Below are positions 26,946 to 35,115 of a stretch of DNA of 64,000 nt, piece by piece. Location: the NCBI RefSeq assembly GCF_000284035.1, contig NC_016887.1:4402001-4466000 (forward strand), in the 5' to 3' direction. Numbering within the stretch: position 1 is the stretch's first letter; each line of letters begins with the position of its first letter. The translations under genes were made by a program, and so were the position numbers. The notes under the pieces are model-generated. The model was not told where the DNA came from, did no database searches, and was given only the letters and a program-made list of their open reading frames with translations. Origin of the DNA: Nocardia cyriacigeorgica GUH-2 (GTDB lineage: Bacteria > Actinomycetota > Actinomycetes > Mycobacteriales > Mycobacteriaceae).

Positions 26946-27161
26946 AAACCGCACGAGACGACCAACCGAGGTCGGCCGATTCATGGATTCGATCCGGCCG
27001 ACCTCGACTGGAATCGCTACATCATCGGGCAGGTCGAGCCCATCATCCGACAGAGCATGCCGCAGATCATTTGGACGGGGTTCATCTCACCTCCTCCTAT
27101 CACAGCTCCCACCGGAAGCCGAACGAATACGACGGCCATGAGGCGATTACCACGGCTATAG
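26946..27161 (+). pseudogene. Possible remnant of an unknown small protein
   Basis: One frame without a start codon reads about 71 residues, with a protein-like middle (GFDPADLDWNRYIIGQVEPI, then RQSMPQIIWTGF). A TGA is immediately upstream and there is no ribosome site. It may be the tail of a lost gene. No family is recognised. Confidence 0.25.
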
Positions 27162-27186
27162 AGCCTGGCCACCCAACCCCAGCGAA

Positions 27187-27212
27187 CTACTATATACGTA
27201 CGTAACTAGTAG
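27187..27212. promoter_or_regulatory. Palindrome upstream of the blaI-like gene
   Basis: CTACTA, TA, then the self-complementary TACGTACGTA, AC, then TAGTAG; 11 of 13 base pairs are symmetric. It is a likely regulator site, perhaps for the BlaI-family protein itself about 280 bp downstream. Confidence 0.5.
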
Positions 27213-27489
27213 AGTAAGTGCGGCAGAGAACCTGGATCTATCTGGACGCGAGCTTTCGAGCGCTTCTACAGCAGCCACCCAAACCTGTCAACAACGAGCA
27301 GGTTGGCCATCCCCCACACAACGCGACACACGTAGGAGATGCCCACCGGCACTGCCAAGCTCGCCGACCGGTTACGATTTATGTACACAGATAGTATCCA
27401 GGTGGGTGGAGTCCCTACCTGTCATCGGCCGCGCTCACAACCACCACAACGGTGGAGTTGAGCGAGGATCAGTTCGAGGAGGAGACCGA

Positions 27490-27864
27490 TTGGCACATCG
27501 TTTCGGCGATCTGGAGGCGGTCGTCATGGACCGGATCTGGTCAGCCGACGATACGACAACGGTGCGTGAGGTGTTCGAGGACCTACTCCAAGTCCGGGAG
27601 ATGGCCTATACCACCGTGATGACCACGATGGATAACCTGCACCGAAAGGGCTGGCTGGAGCGAGAGCGGCGAGGTCGAGCTTACGTCTACTGGCCTTCGT
27701 TGAGCCGCGAACAATACAGCGCCAAACTTATGCGCGACGCCCTCGGCGGCGGCCGTTCAGACCTGATTCTCGCGCACTTCGTCGAACAGATCAGCGACGA
27801 TGAATCGGCGGCTCTGCGGACGGTGTTGCGGGGCGTCGCCGCCCGGCGGGGGAAGAAGGAGTGA
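27490..27864 (+). CDS. BlaI/CopY-family repressor
   Basis: A 124-residue winged-helix protein: FGDLEAVVMDRIWSADDTTT, then MAYTTVMTTMDNLHRKGWLE, then a C-terminal dimerisation helix. BlaI/CopY proteins repress divergent or downstream genes until cleaved or bound by metal. I chose TTG 27490 because GAGGAGGAG precedes it by 7 nt; the open frame begins at 27406. The C-terminus has no CopY-type CxC motif, so release is probably by its partner protease rather than by direct copper binding. Confidence 0.88.
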   Translation: MAHRFGDLEAVVMDRIWSADDTTTVREVFEDLLQVREMAYTTVMTTMDNLHRKGWLERERRGRAYVYWPSLSREQYSAKLMRDALGGGRSDLILAHFVEQISDDESAALRTVLRGVAARRGKKE

Positions 27865-28820
27865 GCCTCGCCATCTGCCTGCTTGTCTACGCCACAGTCG
27901 TGTGCGTGGTCTCGCCACGGCTACTGCCCCGCCTGACAGGTCTCGGAAGCACCCCAACCGCCGCGGTCGCGGCATGGCTGGTTGCACTGGCGAGCGTTGT
28001 TGCCTCATGGGTCGGCGCAGCTATCGCACTCACCGCAGAGCTCGTGCGAACGTGGGACCGGCCGGCCTCGTCGATACTCGGCGCATGTCTCGCAGCGGTA
28101 CGTACGGCCGGCAGCGGGCACTACGGCTTCGCCGCCCAAATCGGCGTGGCAACATTTGCCGTCGCGCTGTCGGGCTTCTTGATGGCAGTGGCGGTTCGCA
28201 TTGCCCGAGCGCTCGCACGTGCCCGGAAGATCAGCGCGGAGCATGCCCGGTCGGCACATATCGTAGGGCGCCGTGTGCCGGGCGTGGACGGGGTCGTCAT
28301 CGACGCGCCAGAGAAGGCCGCGTATTGCGTTGCTGGACGGCCGGGGACTGTCGTGGTCACCAGCGCCGCGGTGGCCGCACTCGATGTCGACCATTTGGAA
28401 GCTGTCCTCGCCCATGAACGAGCGCACCTCGATGGGCGACACCACCTTGTGCTCGCGGTAACTCGTGCTCTCGCGAACGTATTGCCGCGCCTCCAGCTGT
28501 TCGGCGTCGCTCGGAACGAGGTTGCCCAACTGCTGGAAATGTGCGCCGACGATCGAGCGGCCCGCAGGCACGGGCGGACCACCGTTCTGTCCGCGATTGT
28601 TCGCCTGTCCGACGCTCCCGTTCCCCGGCGAGCACTTGGTGCCAGTTCAGTCGGCATCAGCGCACGGATCAGACGACTGGATGGCCCAGTCTCTGCCGTC
28701 GAATTGATGCGTTCCCGCCTGCTGCTTTCCGTATTCGCTGCTGTGGTCGGTGCTTCGCCATTTCTCGCAGCCTCCGGCGCCGTCTACGGGTTGGCCATAT
28801 GCATGCCGCTGACCAGCTGA
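27861..28820 (+). CDS. M56-family membrane metallopeptidase (BlaR1-like without sensor domain)
   Basis: A 319-residue protein with about four to five membrane segments. The zinc motif is HERAH (about residues 185-189), followed by further Glu/Asp residues (LEMCADDRAARRHG). In BlaI/BlaR1 systems this protease releases the repressor. There is no penicillin-binding sensor domain, so the signal is unknown. The GTG overlaps the blaI-like stop (GTGA), so the two genes are coupled. Confidence 0.88.
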   Translation: MSLAICLLVYATVVCVVSPRLLPRLTGLGSTPTAAVAAWLVALASVVASWVGAAIALTAELVRTWDRPASSILGACLAAVRTAGSGHYGFAAQIGVATFAVALSGFLMAVAVRIARALARARKISAEHARSAHIVGRRVPGVDGVVIDAPEKAAYCVAGRPGTVVVTSAAVAALDVDHLEAVLAHERAHLDGRHHLVLAVTRALANVLPRLQLFGVARNEVAQLLEMCADDRAARRHGRTTVLSAIVRLSDAPVPRRALGASSVGISARIRRLDGPVSAVELMRSRLLLSVFAAVVGASPFLAASGAVYGLAICMPLTS

Positions 28821-28925
28821 GCCATAGCCCTTCCCGCGAAACGCAAAGTCATGACGCTCGGAAGGCGGATCTGCCGAGGCGATCACCACCCGACCGAGTT
28901 TCGGCCCCGGAAGTCGAGGAGTCGA

Positions 28926-29093
28926 ATGAGGGGTCAGTGGCAGCGCTGCGACGCCGCCTGCTTTCGGTCAGGTCCTGTGCACTGTCCGTGCACTCGTGAT
29001 GAGCTGCTGGATTGCAGTGGCGGCGCAGGCGACCGCGCAGCGGGCGACGGTCTGGGTGATCTCGTGACCGGCGATTCGTGCCACTGCTATTGA
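28926..29093 (+). CDS. Cysteine-rich 55-residue protein, metallothionein-like
   Basis: A small protein with 7 Cys (residues 8, 12, 20, 22, 30, 52, 54) and His at 19 and 53, giving C-x3-C, HCPC and a C-terminal CHCY. GAGGAG (28916-28921) stands 4 nt before ATG 28926, and third codon positions are GC-rich as in real genes here. Clustered Cys and His pairs are typical of small Cu(I)/Zn(II)-binding proteins. M. tuberculosis MymT is a 53-residue copper metallothionein, but I see no direct alignment to it. It lies between the M56 gene and copA. Confidence 0.55.
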   Translation: MRGQWQRCDAACFRSGPVHCPCTRDELLDCSGGAGDRAAGDGLGDLVTGDSCHCY

Positions 29094-29125
29094 CAGATTC
29101 CGCACTCTGTACTCCCTTCACCAGG

Positions 29126-29155
29126 ACGGGCGGGCCGATAAGCCGTCTCGCCCGT
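29126..29155 (-). terminator. Hairpin downstream of copA
   Basis: A 7-bp stem, ACGGGCG / CGCCCGT, with a 16-nt loop, 14 bp past the copA stop. On the plus strand it is followed by a T-rich run, so it may also end the Cys-rich gene transcript. Confidence 0.6.
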
Positions 29156-29169
29156 TCTTTGTTGTGCTG

Positions 29170-31422
29170 TTACTGCGCGGTGGAGCGGAAGTTGCGCAAC
29201 CGCAGGCTGTTGCTGACCACGAATACCGAGGAGAACGCCATCGCGGCGCCGGCCAGCATCGGGTTCAGCAGGCCCGCCATGGCCAGCGGGATCGCGGCCA
29301 CGTTGTAGGCGAAGGCCCAGAACAGGTTGCCCTTGATGGTGGCAAGGGTGCGCCGGGACAGCCGGATCGCATCCGCGGCCGCGCGCAGATCACCCCGCAC
29401 CAGCGTCAGGTCGCTGGCCTCGATGGCGACGTCGGTGCCGGTGCCCATCGCCAGGCCCAGATCGGCCTGGGCCAGCGCGGCCGCATCGTTGACGCCGTCG
29501 CCGACCATCGCGACCACCTTGCCCTCGGCCTGCAACCGCTTGACGGTCTCGACCTTGTCCTGCGGCAGCACCTCCGCGATCACCTCGTCGATGCCCACCT
29601 GATCGCCGATCGCGCGGGCCGCGGCAGCGTTGTCGCCGGTCAGCATGATCGGGGTCAGGCCGAGCGCACGCAACTGGGTGATCGCCTGCGCGGAGGTCGG
29701 TTTCACCGCATCCGCCACCACGAGCACCCCGCGCGCCTTACCGTCCCAGCCGATCGCGACGGCGGTCTTGCCCTCGGCCTCGGCGGCCGCCATGGCGCGT
29801 TCGAGGTCGGCGTCGAGCTGCTGCGACCAGTCGGCCAGCAGCCGGGCCCGGCCGACGATCACCGCGTGACCGTCCACCACGCCCTGCACGCCGAGGCCCT
29901 CGATATTGGCGAAGTCCTCCACCAGCTTCAGCTCGCCAAGCTTCTCCCTGGCGCCCTTGGCGATGGCCTGGGCGATCGGGTGTTCGGAGGAATCCTCCAG
30001 CGCGCCGGCCAGCGCCAGCACCTCGTCGGCGGCTTCACCCTCGGCGGCGACGACGTCGAGCAGGGTCATCTTGCCGGTGGTGACGGTGCCGGTCTTGTCC
30101 AGCACCACCGTGTCGACCCGGCGGGTCGATTCGAGCACCTCGGGGCCCTTGATCAGGATGCCGAGCTGGGCGCCGCGCCCGGTGCCGACCATCAGCGCGG
30201 TCGGCGTGGCCAGGCCGAGGGCGCACGGGCAGGCGATGATCAGCACGGCCACCGCCGCGGTGAACGCCGCCGCGATCGCGCCGCCGGTGCCGAGCCAGAA
30301 GCCGAGGGTGGCCACCGACAGGGCGATGACGATCGGCACGAAGATGCCGGAGATCTTGTCCGCCAGCCGCTGGGCCTGCGCCTTACCGGTCTGCGCGTCC
30401 TCCACCAGCTTCGCCATCTGCGCGAGCTGGGTGTCGGAGCCGATGCGGGTGGCGCGCACCACGATCCGCCCGCCGACGTTGACGGTCGCGCCGACCACCG
30501 CGTCGTCCGTGCCGACCTCGACCGGCACCGATTCACCGGTCAGCATGGACGCGTCCACCGCCGAGGAACCCTCGACGATCACGCCATCGGTGGCGATCTT
30601 CTCGCCCGGCCGCACCACGAACCGATCACCGACGGCCAACTGCTCCACCGGAATCCGCTGCTCGGAGCCGCCGCGCAGCACCGAGACCTCCTTGGCCCCG
30701 AGCTCGAGCAGCGCCCGCAAGGCGGCGCCGGCCCGCCGCTTGGACCTGGCCTCGAAGAAGCGCCCCGCCAGGATGAACGTGGTCACACCGGCAGCGGCCT
30801 CGAGGTAGATGCTGCCGGACCCGTCCATCCGCGAGATGGTGAATTCGAACGGGTGCGTCATCCCCGGCGTGCCCGCGGTGCCCCAGAACAGCGCGTAGAT
30901 CGACCAGCCGAACGCGGCCAGCGTGCCGATCGACACCAGCGTGTCCATGGTGGCGGTGGCGTGCCGCAGGTTGGTCCAGGCCGCCTTGTGGAAGGGCAGT
31001 GCGCCCCACACCACGACCGGCGCGGCCAGCGTCAGCGACAGCCACTGCCAGTTGGTGAACTGCAGGGCCGGGATCATCGCCATGGCGATCACCGGCACGG
31101 TCAGCACCAGCGAGACCAGCAGCCGGGTCCGCAGCGAGGCGGTGGGATCCTCCTCGACCGGTTCGGCGGCGGCCGTCTCGACCTTCGGCGCGGGCAGGGC
31201 GGCGGTGTAGCCGGCCTGTTCGACGGTGGCGATCAGCTCATCGGGGGAGATGTCGCCGGTGAAGTCGACGCGGGCCTTCTCGGTCGCGTAGTTCACCGTC
31301 GCGGTCACGCCGTCGAGCTTGTTCAGCTTCTTCTCGATGCGGTTGGCGCAGGACGCGCAGGTCATGCCACCGATCACCAATTCGACCTGCCCGGTGGCGG
31401 GTGGTTGTGTCGCGGTGGTCAT
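29170..31422 (-). CDS. copA: Copper-exporting P1B-type ATPase
   Basis: Pumps Cu(I) out of the cytoplasm. It is 750 residues with one N-terminal metal-binding domain (GMTCASC, Cys22 and Cys25), eight membrane segments, the CPC metal-transport motif (IIACPCALG), the DKTGT phosphorylation site, the HP motif (SSEHPIAQAI) and MVGDGVNDAAAL. I chose ATG 31422 (GGAG upstream) rather than 31452. It lies downstream of copZ, which has a copper box, so the pair is probably one copper-induced operon. The opposite strand shows a long open frame that is only its shadow. Confidence 0.96.
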   Translation of the reverse strand: MTTATQPPATGQVELVIGGMTCASCANRIEKKLNKLDGVTATVNYATEKARVDFTGDISPDELIATVEQAGYTAALPAPKVETAAAEPVEEDPTASLRTRLLVSLVLTVPVIAMAMIPALQFTNWQWLSLTLAAPVVVWGALPFHKAAWTNLRHATATMDTLVSIGTLAAFGWSIYALFWGTAGTPGMTHPFEFTISRMDGSGSIYLEAAAGVTTFILAGRFFEARSKRRAGAALRALLELGAKEVSVLRGGSEQRIPVEQLAVGDRFVVRPGEKIATDGVIVEGSSAVDASMLTGESVPVEVGTDDAVVGATVNVGGRIVVRATRIGSDTQLAQMAKLVEDAQTGKAQAQRLADKISGIFVPIVIALSVATLGFWLGTGGAIAAAFTAAVAVLIIACPCALGLATPTALMVGTGRGAQLGILIKGPEVLESTRRVDTVVLDKTGTVTTGKMTLLDVVAAEGEAADEVLALAGALEDSSEHPIAQAIAKGAREKLGELKLVEDFANIEGLGVQGVVDGHAVIVGRARLLADWSQQLDADLERAMAAAEAEGKTAVAIGWDGKARGVLVVADAVKPTSAQAITQLRALGLTPIMLTGDNAAAARAIGDQVGIDEVIAEVLPQDKVETVKRLQAEGKVVAMVGDGVNDAAALAQADLGLAMGTGTDVAIEASDLTLVRGDLRAAADAIRLSRRTLATIKGNLFWAFAYNVAAIPLAMAGLLNPMLAGAAMAFSSVFVVSNSLRLRNFRSTAQ

Positions 31423-31597
31423 GGGTCGCTCCGTTTCTCTGGTGCTAGGCAATTGTCGCTCGGTGCGGGGTCGGTGGGGTCGGGGGCCGGGTCAGTGACA
31501 TCGGCGCATCGGCTCGACGGCCTGTGACGGGGCCGCGAGGGGCATCCGCGGACGGGGCTGACAATCGATTCCGGCCGGTCGAGAAGCCCCGGTCCGA

Positions 31598-31807
31598 TCA
31601 GTCGGCCAGTTCGTAGCCGGCCTCGTCCACAGCTGCGGCGATTGCGTCAGGCTCAACCGGTGCTGCGCTGTCGATTGTCACTAGCCCGCTGGCGAGATCG
31701 ACCGCGACGCTCGTGACTCCGTCGATCCTGCCGACCTCTTCACGGACCGATGAAGCGCAATGGCCGCAGGTCATCCCCCTGACGGTCACAGTGATGGTGT
31801 TGCTCAT
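31598..31807 (-). CDS. copZ: Copper chaperone CopZ
   Basis: A 69-residue heavy-metal-associated domain that carries Cu(I) to CopA. The metal site is GMTCGHC (Cys14, Cys17), and the fold is complete through DEAGYELAD. ATG 31807 has GGTGAG upstream. A perfect CsoR/RicR-type box ends 42 bp before the start. It is 175 bp from copA on the same strand. Confidence 0.95.
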   Translation of the reverse strand: MSNTITVTVRGMTCGHCASSVREEVGRIDGVTSVAVDLASGLVTIDSAAPVEPDAIAAAVDEAGYELAD

Positions 31808-31848
31808 TCGTCTCACCTTCGATGTCGACGACAACTCCGGTTCTAACT

Positions 31849-31867
31849 ATACCCCCGTAGGGTATAT
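31849..31867. promoter_or_regulatory. CsoR/RicR-type copper box upstream of copZ
   Basis: The perfect inverted repeat TATACCC-CCGTA-GGGTATA, the best copy in the window. It should repress copZ-copA when copper is low. Confidence 0.9.
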
Positions 31868-32144
31868 TGTCAATTGGGCGCTGCCACACAGGAACACTCA
31901 AAGGATCCCGCCGCCAACGGCGTGACATTGGGCCCGCCAGGCAATGACCGCAGCGCCCGAGAAGCTGCCGTCAGCCGTTTCGCCAGCGCACAACTTGCTT
32001 CGAACGCACCTCTGGGGCTACGGCAGCCGTGCGTCACCCAGTTGTGGAACTATCCCGAGTTCGGATCAGGACCGAGAGGGCGCGGAAGGCACGGCCCGGC
32101 CGGCCCGCCTGAAAGCTGCGAGGACGACACGGGGTCGTAGCCGT

Positions 32145-32609
32145 TTACTTCACACCGGTAGGCAGGGTCAGCAATACAGGTCGGCCGTCCGCCTGCCACG
32201 CCTGCATACCCCCTCGCAAATCGACCACATCCGTGTATCCGAGCGCAACGAGCGCTTGCATCGCATCGACGCTCATGCGTCCGCTCAGGCAATAGATGGC
32301 CAGCGGCGTCGCCCGGTCGGCGGGCAATTGCGCTGCCTGCGAGCTGATCTCGTTGTACGGAATCATCCGATCCGTACCGTCCAGATACCCCTCGAAGGGC
32401 ACGTGAACGTTGATCGTCACCCGCGCAGGCTCGGCCATGGCCGCAGCGAATTCGGCGGGCGGCAGCAGTCGGCTCGATTCAGCTCGGACAGTCGTGGAGG
32501 GTGATGCCAAATCCGGTTCACCACCACTCCAGCACGCCGTGAGCTCGACAGCCAGAAGACAGATGAGAAGCAGCACCTGCCACCCTCGCACCAATCCGAC
32601 GATGCCCAC
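32145..32609 (-). CDS. Rhodanese-domain lipoprotein
   Basis: A 154-residue exported lipoprotein. The signal peptide ends in ELTAC (lipid Cys26). The rhodanese domain runs from about residue 48 to the end, with the active-site loop YCLSGRMS (Cys107) and closing VVDLRGGMQAW. Rhodaneses transfer sulfane sulfur or act as thiol redox sites; outside the cell a Cys could bind or reduce copper. I chose GTG 32609, with GGGGGA upstream. A copper box lies about 150 bp upstream (32761-32779). Confidence 0.85.
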   Translation of the reverse strand: MGIVGLVRGWQVLLLICLLAVELTACWSGGEPDLASPSTTVRAESSRLLPPAEFAAAMAEPARVTINVHVPFEGYLDGTDRMIPYNEISSQAAQLPADRATPLAIYCLSGRMSVDAMQALVALGYTDVVDLRGGMQAWQADGRPVLLTLPTGVK

Positions 32610-33064
32610 TCCCCCACTGTAGTGCGCAAATCGAGCCGGTCGAATCAGGCAGACCTGACCGCGGTCAATAGGCACCACACCAGCTCGAACTTTCCGCCCC
32701 GGCGCCGGCGCTGAGCCGGCCGTGCACACCAGCGAGATGCCGCCCAGCATCAAGTTGCCATATACCCCATGGGGGTATATGCTCGACGGCGTGAGGGAAA
32801 CAAGATCCGCGAAGACCGGCGATGGCGCCACCCATGCCCGCCCCCGGCCTTCCTTGCGCCGTGCATGCCGTCGGGAACAACCACCCGTTCCGCGATTCAG
32901 CCACCGGGACATCGGCCCGACCACCGTTCGAACAACGAAATTCGCTGATCGAGCGCATGTTCCGCTAGCTCGCCACTTTCCCAGCGAGGAGTTCCGTCGT
33001 GTGTGAATGCCACTGTCGACGCACCCGTGACCCGCCACTCACAACAACTCGAGGAAGAGTTCCG
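32610..33064. other. Divergent promoter region, rhodanese lipoprotein and MFS gene
   Basis: Holds the copper box at 32761-32779 and, near its right end, a second in-frame start for the MFS gene (GTG 32999 with GAGGAG at 32986-32991). Other frames here read as poor protein. Confidence 0.55.
32761..32779. promoter_or_regulatory. CsoR/RicR-type copper box
   Basis: TATACCC-CATGG-GGGTATA, a perfect 7-bp inverted repeat. It lies between the divergent rhodanese lipoprotein and the MFS transporter and may control both. Confidence 0.88.
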
Positions 33065-34444
33065 ATGTCCACCCTGTTCGCCCACCGTGACTACCTCCGT
33101 CTCTTCATTGCTCAAGTGTCGGGCTTGTTCGGCACCGGCTTGACCACCGTCGCTCTGGGATTGCTCGCCTACGAACTCGCCGGCGGTGACGCGGCCGCCG
33201 TGCTCGGCACCGCGCTGACCATCAAAATGGTCGTCTACGTCACCGTCGCACCGATCGTCGGCGCCTACGCCCACCGATTTCCACGCCGAGCATTCCTGAC
33301 GTCGCTGCACCTTGTTCGTGCCGCCATCGTCCTGGCGCTGCCGTTCGTCGACCAGATCTGGCAGATCTACGTCCTGATCGCCATTCTCCAAACGGCCTCC
33401 GCCGCCTACACTCCCACCTACCAGGCCGTCATCCCCGATATCCTTCCCGATGAGCGCGACTACACCCGTGCCCTCTCGGCGACGCAGTTGGCCGCCACGA
33501 TGGAGACCCTGCTCAGTCCGATGCTCGCCGCGGCCGCGCTGACGGTCATGAGCTTCCACTGGCTGTTCGTGGGTACCGCAATCGGCTTCGCGGTATCCGC
33601 AGCCCTGGTCGTCCTCACCCGCATCCCGGACGCGGCCGCCACTTCCGAAGACTCCTTCCGGGAACGGATCACTCTGGGCATGCGTATCTTCGCCGCGACA
33701 CCCCGGCTGCGTGGCCTCCTCGGGCTGAACCTCGTCGTTGCCGCCGCGGGTTCGGTGATCATGGTCAATACCGTGAACTATGTGCGCGACACGCTCGGCG
33801 GGACACAGTCCGGAGTCGCGATATTGCTGGCCGCCAACGGGTTCGGCACAATGCTCGTCGCGCTCGGTTTGCCCCGGGTCCTCGATCGTGTCGGCGCGCG
33901 GCCGGTGATGCTCGCTGGTGCTGCCACGCTCGTCCTCGGACTGATCTCGGGAATCGCGCTCTCGACCGCAGGCGGTGGCGACTGGCGTTGGGGCGTCGCG
34001 ATCGCAGTGTGGGCAATCATTGGATCGGGAACCGCGGCGATCTTGACGCCGACTGGACAGGTCCTGCGGCGATCGTCGCAGCCCGCCGACCGTCCCGCGC
34101 TCTTCGCGGCCCAGTTCTCGCTGTCACACCTGGCGTGGCTGCTCACCTATCCGATCGCCGGATGGCTGACCACCGCCGCCGGCTTCACCATGACCTGGGT
34201 GACGCTGGCAGTACTCGCAGGCGTGGGAGTTACCGTGGCCACGCGGGCATGGCCTCGTAGGGACCCAGAGGAGATCACGCACCTGCACGAGATCGGCACC
34301 ATCCCGATGGACCGGCTCGCCGACGCCATTCGCGTGGACGACCGTTTCTACCAGCACACCCATGCGTATGTGATCGACGCGGACCACCGGCACTGGCCGG
34401 CCCGCACCGAACGGCAAACGGTAACCGCCATGGCAGCGGCCTGA
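33065..34444 (+). CDS. MFS transporter of the copper island
   Basis: A 459-residue, roughly twelve-helix transporter (MFS_3-like; first helix LFIAQVSGLFGTGLTTVALG), with a His-containing hydrophilic tail (HLHEIGT, HTHAYVIDADHRHW). ATG 33065 has GGAAGAG upstream. The same frame is open from GTG 32999, which also has a strong GAGGAG, and that start adds MCECHCRRTRDPPL, a Cys/His motif. So two forms may be made, or the upstream codons act as a leader. The substrate is unknown; a copper complex or siderophore-like ligand is possible. Confidence 0.85.
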   Translation: MSTLFAHRDYLRLFIAQVSGLFGTGLTTVALGLLAYELAGGDAAAVLGTALTIKMVVYVTVAPIVGAYAHRFPRRAFLTSLHLVRAAIVLALPFVDQIWQIYVLIAILQTASAAYTPTYQAVIPDILPDERDYTRALSATQLAATMETLLSPMLAAAALTVMSFHWLFVGTAIGFAVSAALVVLTRIPDAAATSEDSFRERITLGMRIFAATPRLRGLLGLNLVVAAAGSVIMVNTVNYVRDTLGGTQSGVAILLAANGFGTMLVALGLPRVLDRVGARPVMLAGAATLVLGLISGIALSTAGGGDWRWGVAIAVWAIIGSGTAAILTPTGQVLRRSSQPADRPALFAAQFSLSHLAWLLTYPIAGWLTTAAGFTMTWVTLAVLAGVGVTVATRAWPRRDPEEITHLHEIGTIPMDRLADAIRVDDRFYQHTHAYVIDADHRHWPARTERQTVTAMAAA

Positions 34445-34460
34445 AGTTTTTCTAACTGCA

Positions 34461-34488
34461 GTGAGGGCGGGCGTGAGCCCGCCCTCAC
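34461..34488. terminator. Bidirectional hairpin terminator
   Basis: A perfect 12-bp stem, GTGAGGGCGGGC / GCCCGCCCTCAC, with a 4-nt loop, between the convergent MFS and cupredoxin genes. Confidence 0.88.
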
Positions 34489-34521
34489 TGCTCGTGAACT
34501 ACCCGAAGTTGCAGATCATGA

Positions 34522-34938
34522 TCAGCTCACCATGAGCATCGTGCTCATACCGAATTCACGGTGGCTGCCCACTGAGCACCAGAGCTCGTATGTGCCGGGC
34601 TGAAGGGCGACGGTGAGCTCGGTGGTCTCGCCACCATCGACGGTCTCGCTCCGAGCGGAGTTCACGCCGGGGCCTTCGATCACCAGGTCATGTGTCGAAT
34701 TGCCGTTGTTCTGCACTACGAACGTGTATGTACCCGGCGACAGAGCCGCACTGGACAAAGCGATCGAGAACTCGGTTTCCTCGACCGTCACCCGTGCCGG
34801 GTTAACCGCGGTCGGCGATACCCCGTAATCGACGGCGGAACCATCCTCTGCCCCACATGCGACCAACACCGTCGCCAAAGCGGTCGCGGCGGCGACGGCG
34901 ACTATCCGAGTTGTCCCATTGTCCCCGGTGGATTTCAT
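34522..34938 (-). CDS. Cupredoxin-like lipoprotein
   Basis: A 138-residue lipoprotein (lipobox ending LVAC, Cys28). The C-terminal domain is a small blue-copper fold: His83 in NSTHDL, then Cys121, His126 and Met131 in LWCSVGSHREFGM. These are the four expected type 1 copper ligands. It probably carries electrons or copper outside the membrane, possibly with the multicopper oxidase. ATG 34938 has GAGGAGG 6-7 nt upstream. Confidence 0.92.
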   Translation of the reverse strand: MKSTGDNGTTRIVAVAAATALATVLVACGAEDGSAVDYGVSPTAVNPARVTVEETEFSIALSSAALSPGTYTFVVQNNGNSTHDLVIEGPGVNSARSETVDGGETTELTVALQPGTYELWCSVGSHREFGMSTMLMVS

Positions 34939-35115
34939 CGCAACCTCCTCGAGATACGGAAGGCAGCAGTAATTCGATTCCCAAGCATCTCGAAGGCTAC
35001 GCCTGGTCAACACACCATCGAGCGACTGTCACCGAACTGCAGTACTCGGCTGCGCGGATCGGGCGCCGGTGAGTCATCGGTCCTCCGGGCGCCGATGTGC
35101 CCGGCGCGATCGTGT

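Larger units (their letters stand above)
26759..27489. other. Intergenic region before the blaI-like gene
   Basis: About 730 bp. It contains a possible protein remnant (26946-27161) and a palindrome (27187-27212). Nothing else is assignable. The part from 27180 onward is AT-richer and probably holds the promoter of the blaI/M56 pair. Confidence 0.5.

Noticed and set aside
29164..31527. 787-codon open frame on the plus strand opposite copA
   Set aside because: The translation is His/Gly/Arg-rich low complexity and mirrors copA codons. It is the antisense shadow of a well-supported gene.
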